Shown here in pieces: positions 32,639-41,568 of a stretch of 64,000 nt of DNA (its first letter is position 1; each line of letters begins with the position of its first letter). Source of the stretch: Desulfosporosinus sp049943955 (GTDB lineage: Bacteria > Bacillota > Desulfitobacteriia > Desulfitobacteriales > Desulfitobacteriaceae); assembly GCF_049943955.1 (NCBI RefSeq), contig NZ_JBNFTW010000002.1, positions 124,001 through 188,000 on the forward strand, written 5' to 3'. A program made the translations under genes and the position numbers. The notes under the pieces are model-generated. The model ran no database searches, was not told the DNA's origin, and worked only from the letters and a program-made list of their open reading frames with translations.

Positions 32639-32767
32639 GTGAGAAGAGATGAGGCTTTAGAACAAACCATTTATAGATTCAAAAGATGGAGAGATAAAAA
32701 CTACTTCTATGTTAGTATAGAGAGATTTCGATTTAAAAGAAATCAAAAAGAAGGGAAATTAGGGTAA
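32639..32767 (+). CDS. Putative tiny protein resembling ribosomal S21
   Basis: 42 codons from GTG 32639, or a few more if a non-standard upstream start is used (the frame stays open through GKSIYIT). The peptide VRRDEALEQTIYRFKRWRD resembles the start of bacterial S21 (V..nEsLe.alrRFKR), with the Arg-Phe-Lys-Arg motif kept, but the C-terminus is short and diverges (FRFKRNQKEGKLG). No clear ribosome binding site precedes the GTG. It could be a divergent S21 paralogue, a remnant or chance. It sits 16 bases before a small gene that has a good ribosome binding site. Confidence 0.3.
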   Translation: MRRDEALEQTIYRFKRWRDKNYFYVSIERFRFKRNQKEGKLG

Positions 32768-32783
32768 GCAGAGGTGTTTTAAA

Positions 32784-32999
32784 ATGTACATAGTTTTTCC
32801 GGCGGATGAAAAACTTAAAGAAAGGCTTGATGCAGTATGCAAATCATTGAATGTATCCTTTGAAGAATGGTTTGAATCTGCCCTAAAAGCCTCAGAATTT
32901 GATGTGCTGACAAATTTGTTAAGCAATCCGAAAGATAAAGTTTCATGGATGTGGGACGAGAAACTAAGCCGTTTTGTCAGGCGATCAGATATTGAATGA
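32784..32999 (+). CDS. Small acidic protein, unknown
   Basis: 71 residues, ATG 32784 behind GCAGAGGTG. Sequence MYIVFPADEKLKERLDAVCK then NVSFEEWFESALKASEFDVL and WMWDEKLSRFVRRSDIE. The first half looks like a ribbon-helix-helix-like or small helical protein (a strand followed by two helices); no family is recognised. It is followed by a 12-bp hairpin at 33073-33103, so it forms a separate transcript, perhaps with the preceding S21-like ORF. Confidence 0.6.
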   Translation: MYIVFPADEKLKERLDAVCKSLNVSFEEWFESALKASEFDVLTNLLSNPKDKVSWMWDEKLSRFVRRSDIE

Positions 33000-33072
33000 T
33001 TAGAAAAGTAGTCTTAATCGAGAAATTATTGGTATTACCAGTAGCTATTTATTCACTAAATATTATTATTAT

Positions 33073-33103
33073 GTATTGCCTGCCTTTAACCGGCAGGCAA
33101 TAC
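33073..33103. terminator. Terminator-like hairpin
   Basis: GTATTGCCTGCC (33073-33084) pairs perfectly with GGCAGGCAATAC (33092-33103) over a 7-base loop. The T-run after it is interrupted. Confidence 0.65.
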
Positions 33104-33218
33104 ATATTTATGGATAATGACATATCCAATGAAATTATTGAGTAAAGGGTAAGGCGATGTGAAAAAATTTAGTTTATAAGAGCTATTGTAATATTTGAAC
33201 TATTAAGATAGTATATAG

Positions 33219-33236
33219 TTGTATATACAATATAAT
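33219..33236 (+). promoter_or_regulatory. Palindrome adjoining a -10 element
   Basis: Perfect 12-bp palindrome TTGTATATACAA (33219-33230) directly followed by TATAAT (33231-33236), upstream of the efflux-pump remnant. An operator for a TetR- or MarR-type repressor is plausible; no -35 is obvious. Confidence 0.35.
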
Positions 33237-33304
33237 GAATTAACAAGTAGATATATGGAATAGCTCATTGTGTTGGAACTGTGAGAAAAGAGGGAATGAT
33301 TGAG

Positions 33305-33616
33305 ATGGGTCAGATTAGCTATTTAACGAAAGCAACGATTTCAGGGTCAAAAGGACTTCGATATTGGGTTGCATTCGTGTTAGGAGCATTAGCTGCCTTT
33401 GCACCGTTGTCGATTGATATGTATTTGCCATCTCTGCCTTCTTTAATGACAGAATTACATACTAATGCATCTTTGGCTCAGTTGAGTATTACTGCCTGTT
33501 TGCTTGGAATTTCTGTAGGCCAATTGCTTATGGGAGCCCAGAGTGATATTCGTGGCCGTCGTTTACCATTGTTAATTGGACTAATAGCTTATACGGCTGC
33601 AGCAAAAGTTCAATAA
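33305..33616 (+). pseudogene. Truncated Bcr/CflA-type MFS efflux pump
   Basis: 103 codons from ATG 33305 (AGAGGGA upstream), covering only about a quarter of a drug efflux MFS. The start LRYWVAFVLGALAAFAPLSIDMYLPSLPSL is the helix-1 signature of Bcr/CflA, and ends in the helix 2-3 motif GAQSDIRGRRLPLLIG. Then the frame closes after two more codons' worth of helix 3. No remaining part is found downstream, so the rest was deleted rather than frameshifted. The retained promoter and ribosome binding site suggest recent loss. Confidence 0.8.
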
Positions 33617-33793
33617 TTTCTGCATATGAGATAATTAGATAGGGCGGAAGCGGAAATCTATAAATATTTCGGGCCGAACCAAAATTATATAATACATGCT
33701 TCTTTAAAGTGCTGTTACTATACGCTAAAATATTGGGTAAAGCAATAACTGATAACAGATAATTGGTAATAATTAACGAGGAGGACTTGAAAA

Positions 33794-34426
33794 ATGTCTA
33801 AGATTGAAGAAGTTAAGGCAATGGTGCAGTCGGGAAAGGCTAAACTCATTCCTGGGTTGGTACAGGAAGCCTTGGATGAAGGAAATGAAGCCCAAAATAT
33901 TCTCCAAGCCATGGTCGACTCAATGAGCATTGTTGGAGACAAATTCTCAGCTGGGGAAATATTTGTTCCGGAAATGCTGATGGCGGCTAAGGCTATGTCT
34001 AAAGGTGTCGATATACTTAAGCCGCTTTTTGCTGGTCAAAGTACAGCTTCTTATGGGACATGTGTTATAGGTACCGTTGCGGGTGATCTTCATGATATTG
34101 GCAAAAACCTTGTGTCAATGATGATAGAAAGCGCTGGATTCGAGATTGTTAACCTTGGGGTTGATGTATCGGCAGCTAAATTTGTCGAGGCTGTCAAAGA
34201 AAACAAAAATGTAACGTTAGTGGCATGTTCAGGTCTTCTTACAACAACAATGACGGCTATGAAGGAAACTGTACAAGCCCTTAAATCCAGCGGATTGACA
34301 GGTTTTAAGGTGATTATCGGCGGTGCGCCGGTAACTGCGGAATTTGCAGTATCAATTGGTGCAGACGGCTTTGCTCCCGATGCAGGCAGCGCAGCCGTAA
34401 AAGCTGTGGAATTAGTTAAGGGTTGA
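33794..34426 (+). CDS. Corrinoid protein of a methyltransferase system
   Basis: 210 residues, ATG 33794 after CGAGGAGG. N-terminal helical cap (about 1-85) followed by the B12-binding Rossmann domain. The cobalt-ligating motif is GDLHDIGKNLVSMMIESAGFEIVNLG (Asp-x-His-x-x-Gly), then ACSGLLTTTMTAMKETVQAL and the GGAPVTAEFAVSIGADGFAPDA that closes the dimethylbenzimidazole pocket. It belongs to the MtbC/MtmC/MtgC-like carriers that take a methyl group from methylamines, methoxy compounds or betaines. The cognate methyltransferase that loads it is not in the window; a UroD-type transferase gene follows 33 bases downstream. Confidence 0.94.
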   Translation: MSKIEEVKAMVQSGKAKLIPGLVQEALDEGNEAQNILQAMVDSMSIVGDKFSAGEIFVPEMLMAAKAMSKGVDILKPLFAGQSTASYGTCVIGTVAGDLHDIGKNLVSMMIESAGFEIVNLGVDVSAAKFVEAVKENKNVTLVACSGLLTTTMTAMKETVQALKSSGLTGFKVIIGGAPVTAEFAVSIGADGFAPDAGSAAVKAVELVKG

Positions 34427-34459
34427 TAAACCATCTCAACAAAATGAGGAGAGGTAATT

Positions 34460-35442
34460 ATGTTAACGAAACGGCAAAATTTAAACGAAACGATCAAGGG
34501 CGGAAATCCTGATCGGTTTGTAAAGCAATATGAATTTATGCATTTTATCATGGAAGCTCCTAATCCTGGTGGGAACTTCCCTGAACCTGGGCAAACAATA
34601 AAAATAACTGGGGTATTACCTTCCGGTGGCCGGAAGGTCAACTCGGCGGCTTTCCGGTTCATGACGAGGAGCATAAGGTTCTAAAGGATATCACCGAATG
34701 GAAGAACTATGTTAAAGTACCCCCAATCCCTACAGCTGATGAAGATTGGGCGCCTGCTATTGCCCATGCGAAAACTGTTAATCGTAACGAGGAATTTGTA
34801 ACAGTATTTGTCGCACCTGGGGTGTTTGAAATGACTCATCATCTTATGAGTATGGAAGATGCCTTAATGGCTTTATACGAAGAGCCGGAAGCTATGCATG
34901 AACTCATTGATCGTCTTACTGAACAGGAGTTAGCTTATGCTAAAGTTTTGATTGATCGTCTTCATCCTGATTGTATTTTTCATCATGATGATTGGGGAAG
35001 CCAAAAATCGTCCTTTATTTCTCCGCAAATGTTTGAAGAGTTCTATCTTCCGGCTTACAAGAAAATATATGGTTTCTATAAAGCTAATGGGGTAGAGCTG
35101 ATTATACATCACAGCGATTCCTATGCCGCTAATTTGGTGCCCTTTATGGTTGATATGGGAGTAGATATTTGGCAGGGGGTTATGACAACAAACAATACGC
35201 CGGAATTAATCAAAAACTATGGCGGAAAGATTAGTTTTATGGGAGATATCGACAGCGGTGTCGTCGATTTCCCGGCTTGGACTCCTGAAATAGTTGGCAA
35301 AGAAGTAGAACGGGCATGTAAAACTTGTGGGAAGTTGTATTTTATACCTTGTCTGACTCAAGGGGGCAATTGGAGTTCTTTCCCGGGAGTTTATGATACG
35401 GTAAATGAAGTCATTGACAAAATGACCAAGGAAATGTTCTAA
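34460..35442 (+). pseudogene. UroD-family corrinoid methyltransferase, one-base frameshift
   Basis: The gene starts at ATG 34460 (GAGGAGAGG upstream). The frame reads FVKQYEFMHFIMEAPNPGGNFPEPGQTIK until an A5 run at 34600-34604, after which the true protein continues in the neighbouring frame as NNWGITFRWPEGQLGGFPVHDEEHKVLKD and on through DDWGSQKSSFISPQMFEEFYLPAYK, HHSDSYAANLVPFMVDMG and MGDIDSGVVDFP to the stop at 35442. Adding one A to the run would give about 327 residues, the normal length of UroD-type methyltransferases (MtaA/CmuA group) that move methyl groups from corrinoid proteins. The partner corrinoid protein is adjacent. The lesion is either an error in the A-run, a phase-variable run or a genuine inactivation. 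Confidence 0.85.
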
Positions 35443-35488
35443 TATCCATTATTAAACAGCCAAAATTATTAAAGATTTAAAGATTGCA

Positions 35489-35525
35489 GGGCCGTGAGAG
35501 AATAAAGTTTCTCCACGGCTCTTTC
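35489..35525 (+). terminator. Rho-independent terminator
   Basis: GGGCCGTGAGAGAA (35489-35502) pairs with TTTCTCCACGGCTC (35508-35521), then TTTCTATTTT. Ends the corrinoid/methyltransferase transcript. Confidence 0.8.
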
Positions 35526-35716
35526 TATTTTAGGGCTGGAGTTTATAACTCTAAATTTCTTCTCGAATATCTCCTGTTTCAGTCCTAATGCGCCAGAACA
35601 TAAGAACTAACTCAACAGATTAATTATTTATCCAAAGAGAAGGAAATGTATGAAAATTGTGGAAAGTTAATAGATGGAACTTGTCTATAAAATTGGAAGT
35701 GGTGGGGTGTACCGGA

Positions 35717-36157
35717 TTGGAATATAGAGATGTAGATCGATGTGCATCATGTGGAGGGAAGTGTTGTAAGCTTTATATACAAAGGTGTGAAGGTGGACAA
35801 ATGCCTGATGAAATTCATTATGCTAATGATAATATTGTAGATCTAACTCAAAACTTTGAGTATTATTTCCAGCACAGTGTTTGGTACTTAGAAAAAGATA
35901 AGTTTGAAGAAGAACCACTCTATGATGTACTTAAGGCTTTTAGTGCTTGGATTGATTCTTACATCTATGATGATTTTTCGGCTAGAAAAATTGAAGCCCT
36001 GAGATTTCTTAGTGAACTGAAAGAACGCGGAATTAGTATGGGGTACTGTGCTTATTGGACGAAGCGAAGCGGTTGTATTATTGCATGGGAAAAACGTCCT
36101 ATAATTTGCAAAGAACATCGATGTAAGGAATGGCTTGAAGAAGACAACGAAAAATAA
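35717..36157 (+). CDS. YkgJ-like Cys-cluster protein
   Basis: About 146 residues from TTG 35717 (GGTGGGG upstream); a longer form from TTG 35657 is open but has a poorer ribosome binding site. N-terminal Cys cluster RCASCGGKCCKLYIQRC, a 75-residue helical middle, and a C-terminal cluster GYCAYWTKRSGC then KRPIICKEHRCKEW. This arrangement is that of YkgJ-type putative zinc or iron chelating proteins. Substrate and role are unknown. It stands alone, 51 bases before the type III modification gene, and could be co-transcribed with it. Confidence 0.7.
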   Translation: MEYRDVDRCASCGGKCCKLYIQRCEGGQMPDEIHYANDNIVDLTQNFEYYFQHSVWYLEKDKFEEEPLYDVLKAFSAWIDSYIYDDFSARKIEALRFLSELKERGISMGYCAYWTKRSGCIIAWEKRPIICKEHRCKEWLEEDNEK

Positions 36158-36208
36158 TACTTATGGCCTTAATCCTTTGAAATGTTTCAGATAGTTGGAG
36201 GCTGCGAA

Positions 36209-38089
36209 TTGGAAAAACTGAAGTTGGAAAGCGCTGATATTGTTCAGAAAAATATTGAGATAATCGGTGAATTGTTTCCAAATGTTATAACCGAAGCAAG
36301 AGATGCAACGGGAAATTTTAAAAAAAGAATTAACTTTGAATTACTTAAGCAGGAGCTTTCAGCAGATATTATTGCCGGAGAAGAAGCCTATGAGTTTACT
36401 TGGGTTGGAAAAAGAGCAGCCATTGTCGAAGCCAATAAGCCGATTAGGAAGACTCTTCGTCCCTGTGTAGAGGAGAGCAAAGAATGGGAAACTACCGGTA
36501 ACCTGTATATTGAAGGGGACAATCTTGACGTTTTAAAGCTGCTGCAGGAAAGTTATCTAAATTGCATTAAGGTGATTTATATTGATCCGCCTTATAATAC
36601 GGGAAAAGATTTCATCTATAATGATGACTTTAAAATCAACAGAAACCATTATAAAGAGAGAATCTCTGTGTATGATAATGAAGGTAAGAGATTATTCCGG
36701 AACACTGAAACCAATGGAAGATTTCATAGCGATTGGTGCAGCATGATCTATCCGCGTCTTCGGTTAGCGCGTAGTTTGCTAAAGGACGATGGAGTAATGT
36801 TTATAAGCATCAGTGACCAAGAGATAGATAATTTGAAAAAAATATGTAATGAAGTATTTGGTGAAGAGAATTTTTTAGCTGATATTATCTGGAACTCTAC
36901 TAAATCTGTGACCAACACAGCGATAATTTCAGTTTCTCATACCCATAATCTGGTTTACTTTAAATCCCTGGACTATTTTGTCAAACATCGAGAACGTTTC
37001 AGATTTCCCGAAGACGGGGAGGGCTTTGATAATCCCGACAATGACCCTCGAGGCAAGTGGAAGGCAGACCCTTTTCAGGTCGGAGGCTGGAGACCTAATC
37101 AACAATACGAAATTGTTAATCCCAATACCGGTTTTGTTTATAAACCCAATGCTAATTGCAGTTGGAAAAATGACTATCAGAAGTTTCAGGAATTACTTAA
37201 GGATCAGAGAATAATATTTGGCAAAACCGGTGAAGGTGGTCCGCAAAGAAAGCGTTATATTTGGGAAGCAGAACCAAGGGGAAAGGTTGCGAAGACTATC
37301 TGGGATGATATTGAGACGACAACGAACGGAACCCAGCTAATTATGAAACTATTTGATGGCTTAAATGTCTTTGATAATCCCAAGCCCGTAGAATTAATAA
37401 AACGATTTCTGCAATTAGCAACTCATCCAGATGAAAACTCTACTATTCTGGACTTTTTTTCAGGTTCGGCTACAACCGCCCATGCCGTTATGGAACTAAA
37501 TAGCGAAGATAAGGGAAACCGTAAGTTTATTATGGTTCAATTGCAGGAGCCTTGTGATAAAAATAGTGAAGCTTTTCAGGCTGGGTTTAAAAATATCTGT
37601 GAAATTGGTAAAGAACGACTACGCCGGGTCGGGGAAAAACTAGTAGCTGATAAGAGTGATAATGAAGGGGTCAACAGACTAGACATAGGGTTTAGGGTCT
37701 TAAAGGTAGACAGCACAAATATGAACGACGTATATTATGCTGCTAGTGATTATCATCAATCAATGCTTTCAGAATTAAAGCCGAATATTAAAAAAGCCAG
37801 AACGGATTTGGATTTGCTTTATGGCATTATTCTTGATTGTGGCTTACCTTTATCCCTTAGTCATAGAAGTGAAACGATAGAAGGGGTTACTGTGCATTTT
37901 ATAGATAACGGTTTTCTGATAGCTTGTTTCGAAGACCATATCTCTGAAACGGTTATACAAGAAATAGCAAAGCAGAACCCTCAGAGAGCAGTGTTTAGAG
38001 ATAGCTGCTTTGCCGGCAGTGCAGCTAAAATTAACGCCGAAGCAATCTTTAAGCTAATGGCCCCTGATACAAGCCTTAAAGTTATATAG
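36209..38089 (+). CDS. Type III restriction-modification methyltransferase (Mod)
   Basis: 626 residues from TTG 36209 behind TTGGAGG; an ATG at 36182 would place that site inside the gene. It is a beta-class DNA adenine N6 methyltransferase: catalytic DPPYNTGKDFIYNDDF comes before the SAM-binding DFFSGSATTAHAVMELN. Between them is a target recognition segment of about 170 residues (KSVTNTAIISVSHTHN to GKVAKTIWDDIETTTNG). The N-terminal 100 residues and the last 150 match the Mod family. All catalytic parts look intact. The recognition sequence cannot be read from the protein. The res gene starts 11 bases downstream. Confidence 0.93.
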   Translation: MEKLKLESADIVQKNIEIIGELFPNVITEARDATGNFKKRINFELLKQELSADIIAGEEAYEFTWVGKRAAIVEANKPIRKTLRPCVEESKEWETTGNLYIEGDNLDVLKLLQESYLNCIKVIYIDPPYNTGKDFIYNDDFKINRNHYKERISVYDNEGKRLFRNTETNGRFHSDWCSMIYPRLRLARSLLKDDGVMFISISDQEIDNLKKICNEVFGEENFLADIIWNSTKSVTNTAIISVSHTHNLVYFKSLDYFVKHRERFRFPEDGEGFDNPDNDPRGKWKADPFQVGGWRPNQQYEIVNPNTGFVYKPNANCSWKNDYQKFQELLKDQRIIFGKTGEGGPQRKRYIWEAEPRGKVAKTIWDDIETTTNGTQLIMKLFDGLNVFDNPKPVELIKRFLQLATHPDENSTILDFFSGSATTAHAVMELNSEDKGNRKFIMVQLQEPCDKNSEAFQAGFKNICEIGKERLRRVGEKLVADKSDNEGVNRLDIGFRVLKVDSTNMNDVYYAASDYHQSMLSELKPNIKKARTDLDLLYGIILDCGLPLSLSHRSETIEGVTVHFIDNGFLIACFEDHISETVIQEIAKQNPQRAVFRDSCFAGSAAKINAEAIFKLMAPDTSLKVI

Positions 38090-38100
38090 GGGGGGAGACT

Positions 38101-40461
38101 TTGAAGCTTAAGTTTAAGTATCAAAAATTTCAGGCAGATGCGGCAGCGGCAGTTTGCGGAGTTTTTGCCGGCCAACCTAATTTTGCTTTAATTCCAATAG
38201 CCACGGGGTTGAATTCTTCGGGATATGCCAACCAAAAGCTTTTGATTTCGGATGACCTGATAAAATCTAATCTTCAGAGACTACAAAGAAGAAATCGATT
38301 AGAACCATCATCAAAATTAGATGGAAGATATAATCTAACCATTGAGATGGAGACAGGTGTAGGCAAAACCTACACCTATATCAAGACTCTGTTTGAACTG
38401 AATAAGCATTACGGCTGGAGCAAGTTCATCATTATTGTTCCCTCTGTGGCTATCCGTGAGGGTGTTTATAAGACTCTTGATATTACGAAAGACCATTTTG
38501 CCGAAGACTATGGAAAAAGGATTCGCTACTTTGTGTATAATTCCAAGGACTTGAGTAAAATAGCTCAGTTTGCCTATGACAGTGAGATCAATGTTATGAT
38601 TATAAACTCGCAAGCCTTTAATTCCCGCGGAAAAGATGCCAGACGTATTTATATGAATCTGGATAGTTTTTGCTCACGCAGGCCCATTGAGGTTCTGGCA
38701 GCGACCAATCCAATACTCATTATCGATGAACCTCAGTCGGTGGAAGGAATAGCCACGAAAGAACGACTTAAAGAATTTAATCCCTTATTGACCCTGCGTT
38801 ATTCAGCGACACATAAAAAAAATTCTCTCTACAACCTGGTGTACCGACTCGATGCTTTGGAAGCCTATAATAGGCAACTAGTTAAAAAAATTGCTGTCAA
38901 GGGAATATCAATTACTGGAACTACAGCCACAGAGGGCTATTTATATTTTGAGAAAATTAATTTGTATGATGATCGTCCTCCAACGGCAGCTTTTGAGTTT
39001 GAAGTGAAGAGCAGGAATAGTGTACGAACGGTGAGAAGAATGATTGAAGAAAGGTATGATTTTTATACTCATTCTGGTGGGTTGGAGGAATATAGGGGGT
39101 ATATTGTTTCTAAAATCGACGGTTTAAATAATATCGTAGAATTTACGAATGGTGTTGTCATAGCGGCCGGGGATATTTTTGGTTCAGTTAATGAAGAACA
39201 GATACGTCGGATTCAAATCAGAGAAACGATTAAATCACATTTAGAACGAGAACATCAATTATATCGCAGTGGTATAAAAGTTTTATCGCTTTTCTTTATC
39301 GATGAGGTCGCAAACTATAAACGATATGATGAAACCGGAAAAGCATTTAACGGTAACTATGCAGATATTTTTGAAGAGGAATATCAGGAAACTCTTAAAG
39401 AATGGGAATTAATTTGTAGAGACTATGATTACCTTCAATTCCTCAAGGAAATAAATCCTAAAAAAACACATGCTGGTTATTTCTCCATTGATAAACGAAA
39501 TAAACGAATGACTAACAGTAAAATTGGCGATAAGAAATCGCAAATTACCGACGATGAAGGCGCCTACAATTTAATCATGAGGGATAAAGAAAGACTCTTA
39601 GATTTCAAAGAGCCGGTGCGCTTTATTTTTTCCCACTCGGCCCTGCGAGAAGGATGGGATAATCCTAACGTTTTTCAGATATGTACACTCAAGCGGAGTT
39701 CCTCAGATATACGGAAACGCCAAGAGGTAGGCCGGGGTCTTCGCCTCTGTGTCAACAACTATGGCGAGAGAATGGACGCTAATGTCCTCGGCAGTGGTGT
39801 CCATAACGTCAATGTCTTAACGATAATTGCCAATGAGAGCTATGACAGCTTTGCTAAACATCTTCAGTTAGAGCTTGCAGAGTCTATTGCAGACGGTACA
39901 ATTTACGATCCTCAAGTAATGGCACCTGAGAATGCGCGAAGTAACAGTACCAGCATGAAACTTCATAAACAAACTGCTGAAATGAGGACTTTAAATACTC
40001 TTTGGGAAAAAATAAGTGCCAAGTTGTCTAATGGGGTTAAATTTGATAATGGTGAATTGATCCAAAAGTCAATTCAGTCTTTAGATAGGTACCTCAGTGT
40101 ATCTCGGATTTTCTTTAAGATAGAGTATGGTGACATGGATACCATTAAATCAAAAGGAACTCTGCATAGGGGGCAGGCCATTGAAAAGATTGCAGGCAGA
40201 ACAGAAAAGGTCCATTCTGCTGTTAGCATGACCATTAAGTACGATTTAATCGGGAAGATCGTTGAGGCAACCGGTTTAACGCGAAATGATGTGTGCTGCA
40301 TTTTACAAGGTATAACCATTGAAACGTTCGAGCAGTTTCATATCAATCCGGAGGAATTTATTCTCAAAGCCTCCGATCTTATTAACCAACAAAAAGCAGA
40401 CGTGATTATTAAACATATTGACTATCATAAACGAGATGTTGTTTACAATGAATGGCCTTAA
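38101..40461 (+). CDS. Type III restriction Res subunit, nuclease domain absent
   Basis: 786 residues from TTG 38101. Superfamily 2 helicase parts are present: IEMETGVGKTYTYIKTLFEL (Walker A), LIIDEPQSVEG (DExx box as DEPQ), TLRYSATHKKN (motif III), SALREGWDNPNVFQICTLK and RKRQEVGRGLRLCVN (motif VI). Res proteins of this family are usually 950-1000 residues with a C-terminal PD-(D/E)xK nuclease. Here the frame ends at KHIDYHKRDVVYNEWP, right where that domain normally begins. No nuclease remnant is seen in the 100 bases after the stop. The pair may therefore methylate but not cut DNA. Confidence 0.9.
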   Translation: MKLKFKYQKFQADAAAAVCGVFAGQPNFALIPIATGLNSSGYANQKLLISDDLIKSNLQRLQRRNRLEPSSKLDGRYNLTIEMETGVGKTYTYIKTLFELNKHYGWSKFIIIVPSVAIREGVYKTLDITKDHFAEDYGKRIRYFVYNSKDLSKIAQFAYDSEINVMIINSQAFNSRGKDARRIYMNLDSFCSRRPIEVLAATNPILIIDEPQSVEGIATKERLKEFNPLLTLRYSATHKKNSLYNLVYRLDALEAYNRQLVKKIAVKGISITGTTATEGYLYFEKINLYDDRPPTAAFEFEVKSRNSVRTVRRMIEERYDFYTHSGGLEEYRGYIVSKIDGLNNIVEFTNGVVIAAGDIFGSVNEEQIRRIQIRETIKSHLEREHQLYRSGIKVLSLFFIDEVANYKRYDETGKAFNGNYADIFEEEYQETLKEWELICRDYDYLQFLKEINPKKTHAGYFSIDKRNKRMTNSKIGDKKSQITDDEGAYNLIMRDKERLLDFKEPVRFIFSHSALREGWDNPNVFQICTLKRSSSDIRKRQEVGRGLRLCVNNYGERMDANVLGSGVHNVNVLTIIANESYDSFAKHLQLELAESIADGTIYDPQVMAPENARSNSTSMKLHKQTAEMRTLNTLWEKISAKLSNGVKFDNGELIQKSIQSLDRYLSVSRIFFKIEYGDMDTIKSKGTLHRGQAIEKIAGRTEKVHSAVSMTIKYDLIGKIVEATGLTRNDVCCILQGITIETFEQFHINPEEFILKASDLINQQKADVIIKHIDYHKRDVVYNEWP

Positions 40462-40575
40462 TAATTTAGTTTCAAAATGTCAAGGTTAGCGTAGTTGGTT
40501 TTATCCATCGTTATCCAGAATTTATCCAGACAGCTCAAAGTCTGGATTTTACTTTTAACAAAATGCAAAATATAG

Positions 40576-40604
40576 TTTACATATGGGGTGGTATATTATA
40601 TAAT
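40576..40604 (+). promoter_or_regulatory. SigA-type promoter of the XRE gene
   Basis: TTTACA (40576-40581), 17-base spacer, TATAAT (40599-40604); close to consensus, with the ribosome binding site GGAGG at 40614-40618. Confidence 0.7.
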
Positions 40605-40628
40605 ATGCAATGTGGAGGCGATGGAGGA

Positions 40629-40829
40629 TTGAAGAATCTTAAATTGAAGTCTGCTAGGGCAAGACTGGATATGTCTCAAGAGCAATTAGCCGAAGCTGTT
40701 GGTGTTACGAGGCAGACAATCGGCATGATCGAGGCTGGGAAGTTTAATCCATCATTACAGTTGTGTATTGCTATTTGCAAAGTACTAGGTAAAACATTAA
40801 ATGATATTTTTTGGGAGGAAGAATCATGA
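40629..40829 (+). CDS. XRE-family transcriptional regulator
   Basis: 66 residues from TTG 40629 (GGAGG 40614-40618, ten bases before). The whole protein is one Cro/CI helix-turn-helix: LKLKSARARLDMSQEQLAEAVGVTRQTIGMIEAGKFNPSLQLCIAI, ending FWEEES. These short XRE proteins often regulate the adjacent membrane gene. Its last bases overlap the next start by four (ATGA), so the two are co-translated. No toxin-antitoxin feature is seen. Confidence 0.9.
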   Translation: MKNLKLKSARARLDMSQEQLAEAVGVTRQTIGMIEAGKFNPSLQLCIAICKVLGKTLNDIFWEEES

Positions 40830-41287
40830 GAGATGAGAGAATTGAACAAGCAAAAAATAAAATAAGAAGTGAACTAGCTGTTATTATATATGTAGGTATT
40901 GCTATATCGTTTGCAGTCAAAACGTTGCTCTTTAAGATGAACCTGCAGGAATGCCTTACAGAATATTTAATTTTGATATTTTTCCCGGTCTATGAACTCA
41001 TACGCATGAATATGATGAAGGTTAGTATCTATAGTGTTTACCCTAAGTATAGGCATAAACAATTAAAGACCTTGATTATGTTAGTCATGGCATTTTTTGT
41101 AGTTGCTGCAGTTTCTGTCTTTTCTTCGACGAAACAGTTAACCGTGAATCTTTCACAAAGCTCAATAGTTTTCTTATTGATATTTTCAGTTCTGTTTATC
41201 GGCGGTTTTTTTCTGGCAACAAAATATCATCAAAGCAGAGCTTATAAATATGAAAAAGAATTTGATGATAACGGACCTGAAGAATGA
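40826..41287 (+). CDS. DUF6773-like four-helix membrane protein
   Basis: 153 residues, ATG 40826 after GGGAGGAAG, overlapping the XRE gene by ATGA. Four predicted membrane helices: residues 19-38 (AVIIYVGIAISFAVKTLLF), 45-65, 87-107 (LIMLVMAFFVVAAVSVF) and 118-140 (SIVFLLIFSVLFIGGFFL). The charged loop DERIEQAKNKIRSE at the start and KYRHKQLK in the middle are typical of small membrane proteins that accompany XRE regulators in Firmicutes. Function unknown. Confidence 0.8.
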   Translation: MRDERIEQAKNKIRSELAVIIYVGIAISFAVKTLLFKMNLQECLTEYLILIFFPVYELIRMNMMKVSIYSVYPKYRHKQLKTLIMLVMAFFVVAAVSVFSSTKQLTVNLSQSSIVFLLIFSVLFIGGFFLATKYHQSRAYKYEKEFDDNGPEE

Positions 41288-41430
41288 GTATCTCATAGAA
41301 AGAGTAAGAGTTGGGATAAGAGCAAGAGCAAGAATCAAGAATATTGTATGCATGTATAAGAAACATTTACTTAATGTATACAATTGGGTAAGATGCTAAA
41401 TAGAAAAGGTTTAATGAATATTGTCAAAGC

Positions 41431-41471
41431 AAAGGTGCTTTGAGGGAAATTTCTCTCCAAGCACCTTTTTT
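41431..41471 (+). terminator. Rho-independent terminator
   Basis: AAAGGTGCTT (41431-41440) pairs with AAGCACCTTT (41459-41468), followed by TTTT. Ends the XRE/membrane protein transcript. Confidence 0.85.
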
Positions 41472-41477
41472 ATTCGG

Positions 41478-41500
41478 TTTTTAAGCCCCCCACTTCTATA
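41478..41500. repeat. Half-copy of dispersed C-rich repeat
   Basis: TTTTTAAGCCCCCCACTTCT at 41478-41497 matches the repeat arm at 56088-56128 (reverse) and the piece at 27661-27692. Confidence 0.55.
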
Positions 41501-41568
41501 GTAAACACAATTAATAAAGGGATCCGGCAGCAACTTGAGTAAAATTAAGAAAAGTTGAGGTGATCACG

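Noticed and set aside
33794..35442. Corrinoid pair considered part of the choline pathway (trimethylamine demethylation)
   Set aside because: No MttB-type methyltransferase is present in the window and the locus is 14 kb from the compartment run, so the link has no support.
40563..40628. Longer N-terminus for the XRE protein
   Set aside because: It would cover the promoter -10 and the ribosome binding site; TTG 40629 fits better.
40811..41287. XRE/membrane pair considered as toxin-antitoxin or defence island member
   Set aside because: The membrane partner has four helices of an uncharacterised family found widely with XRE genes; no toxin feature is seen.
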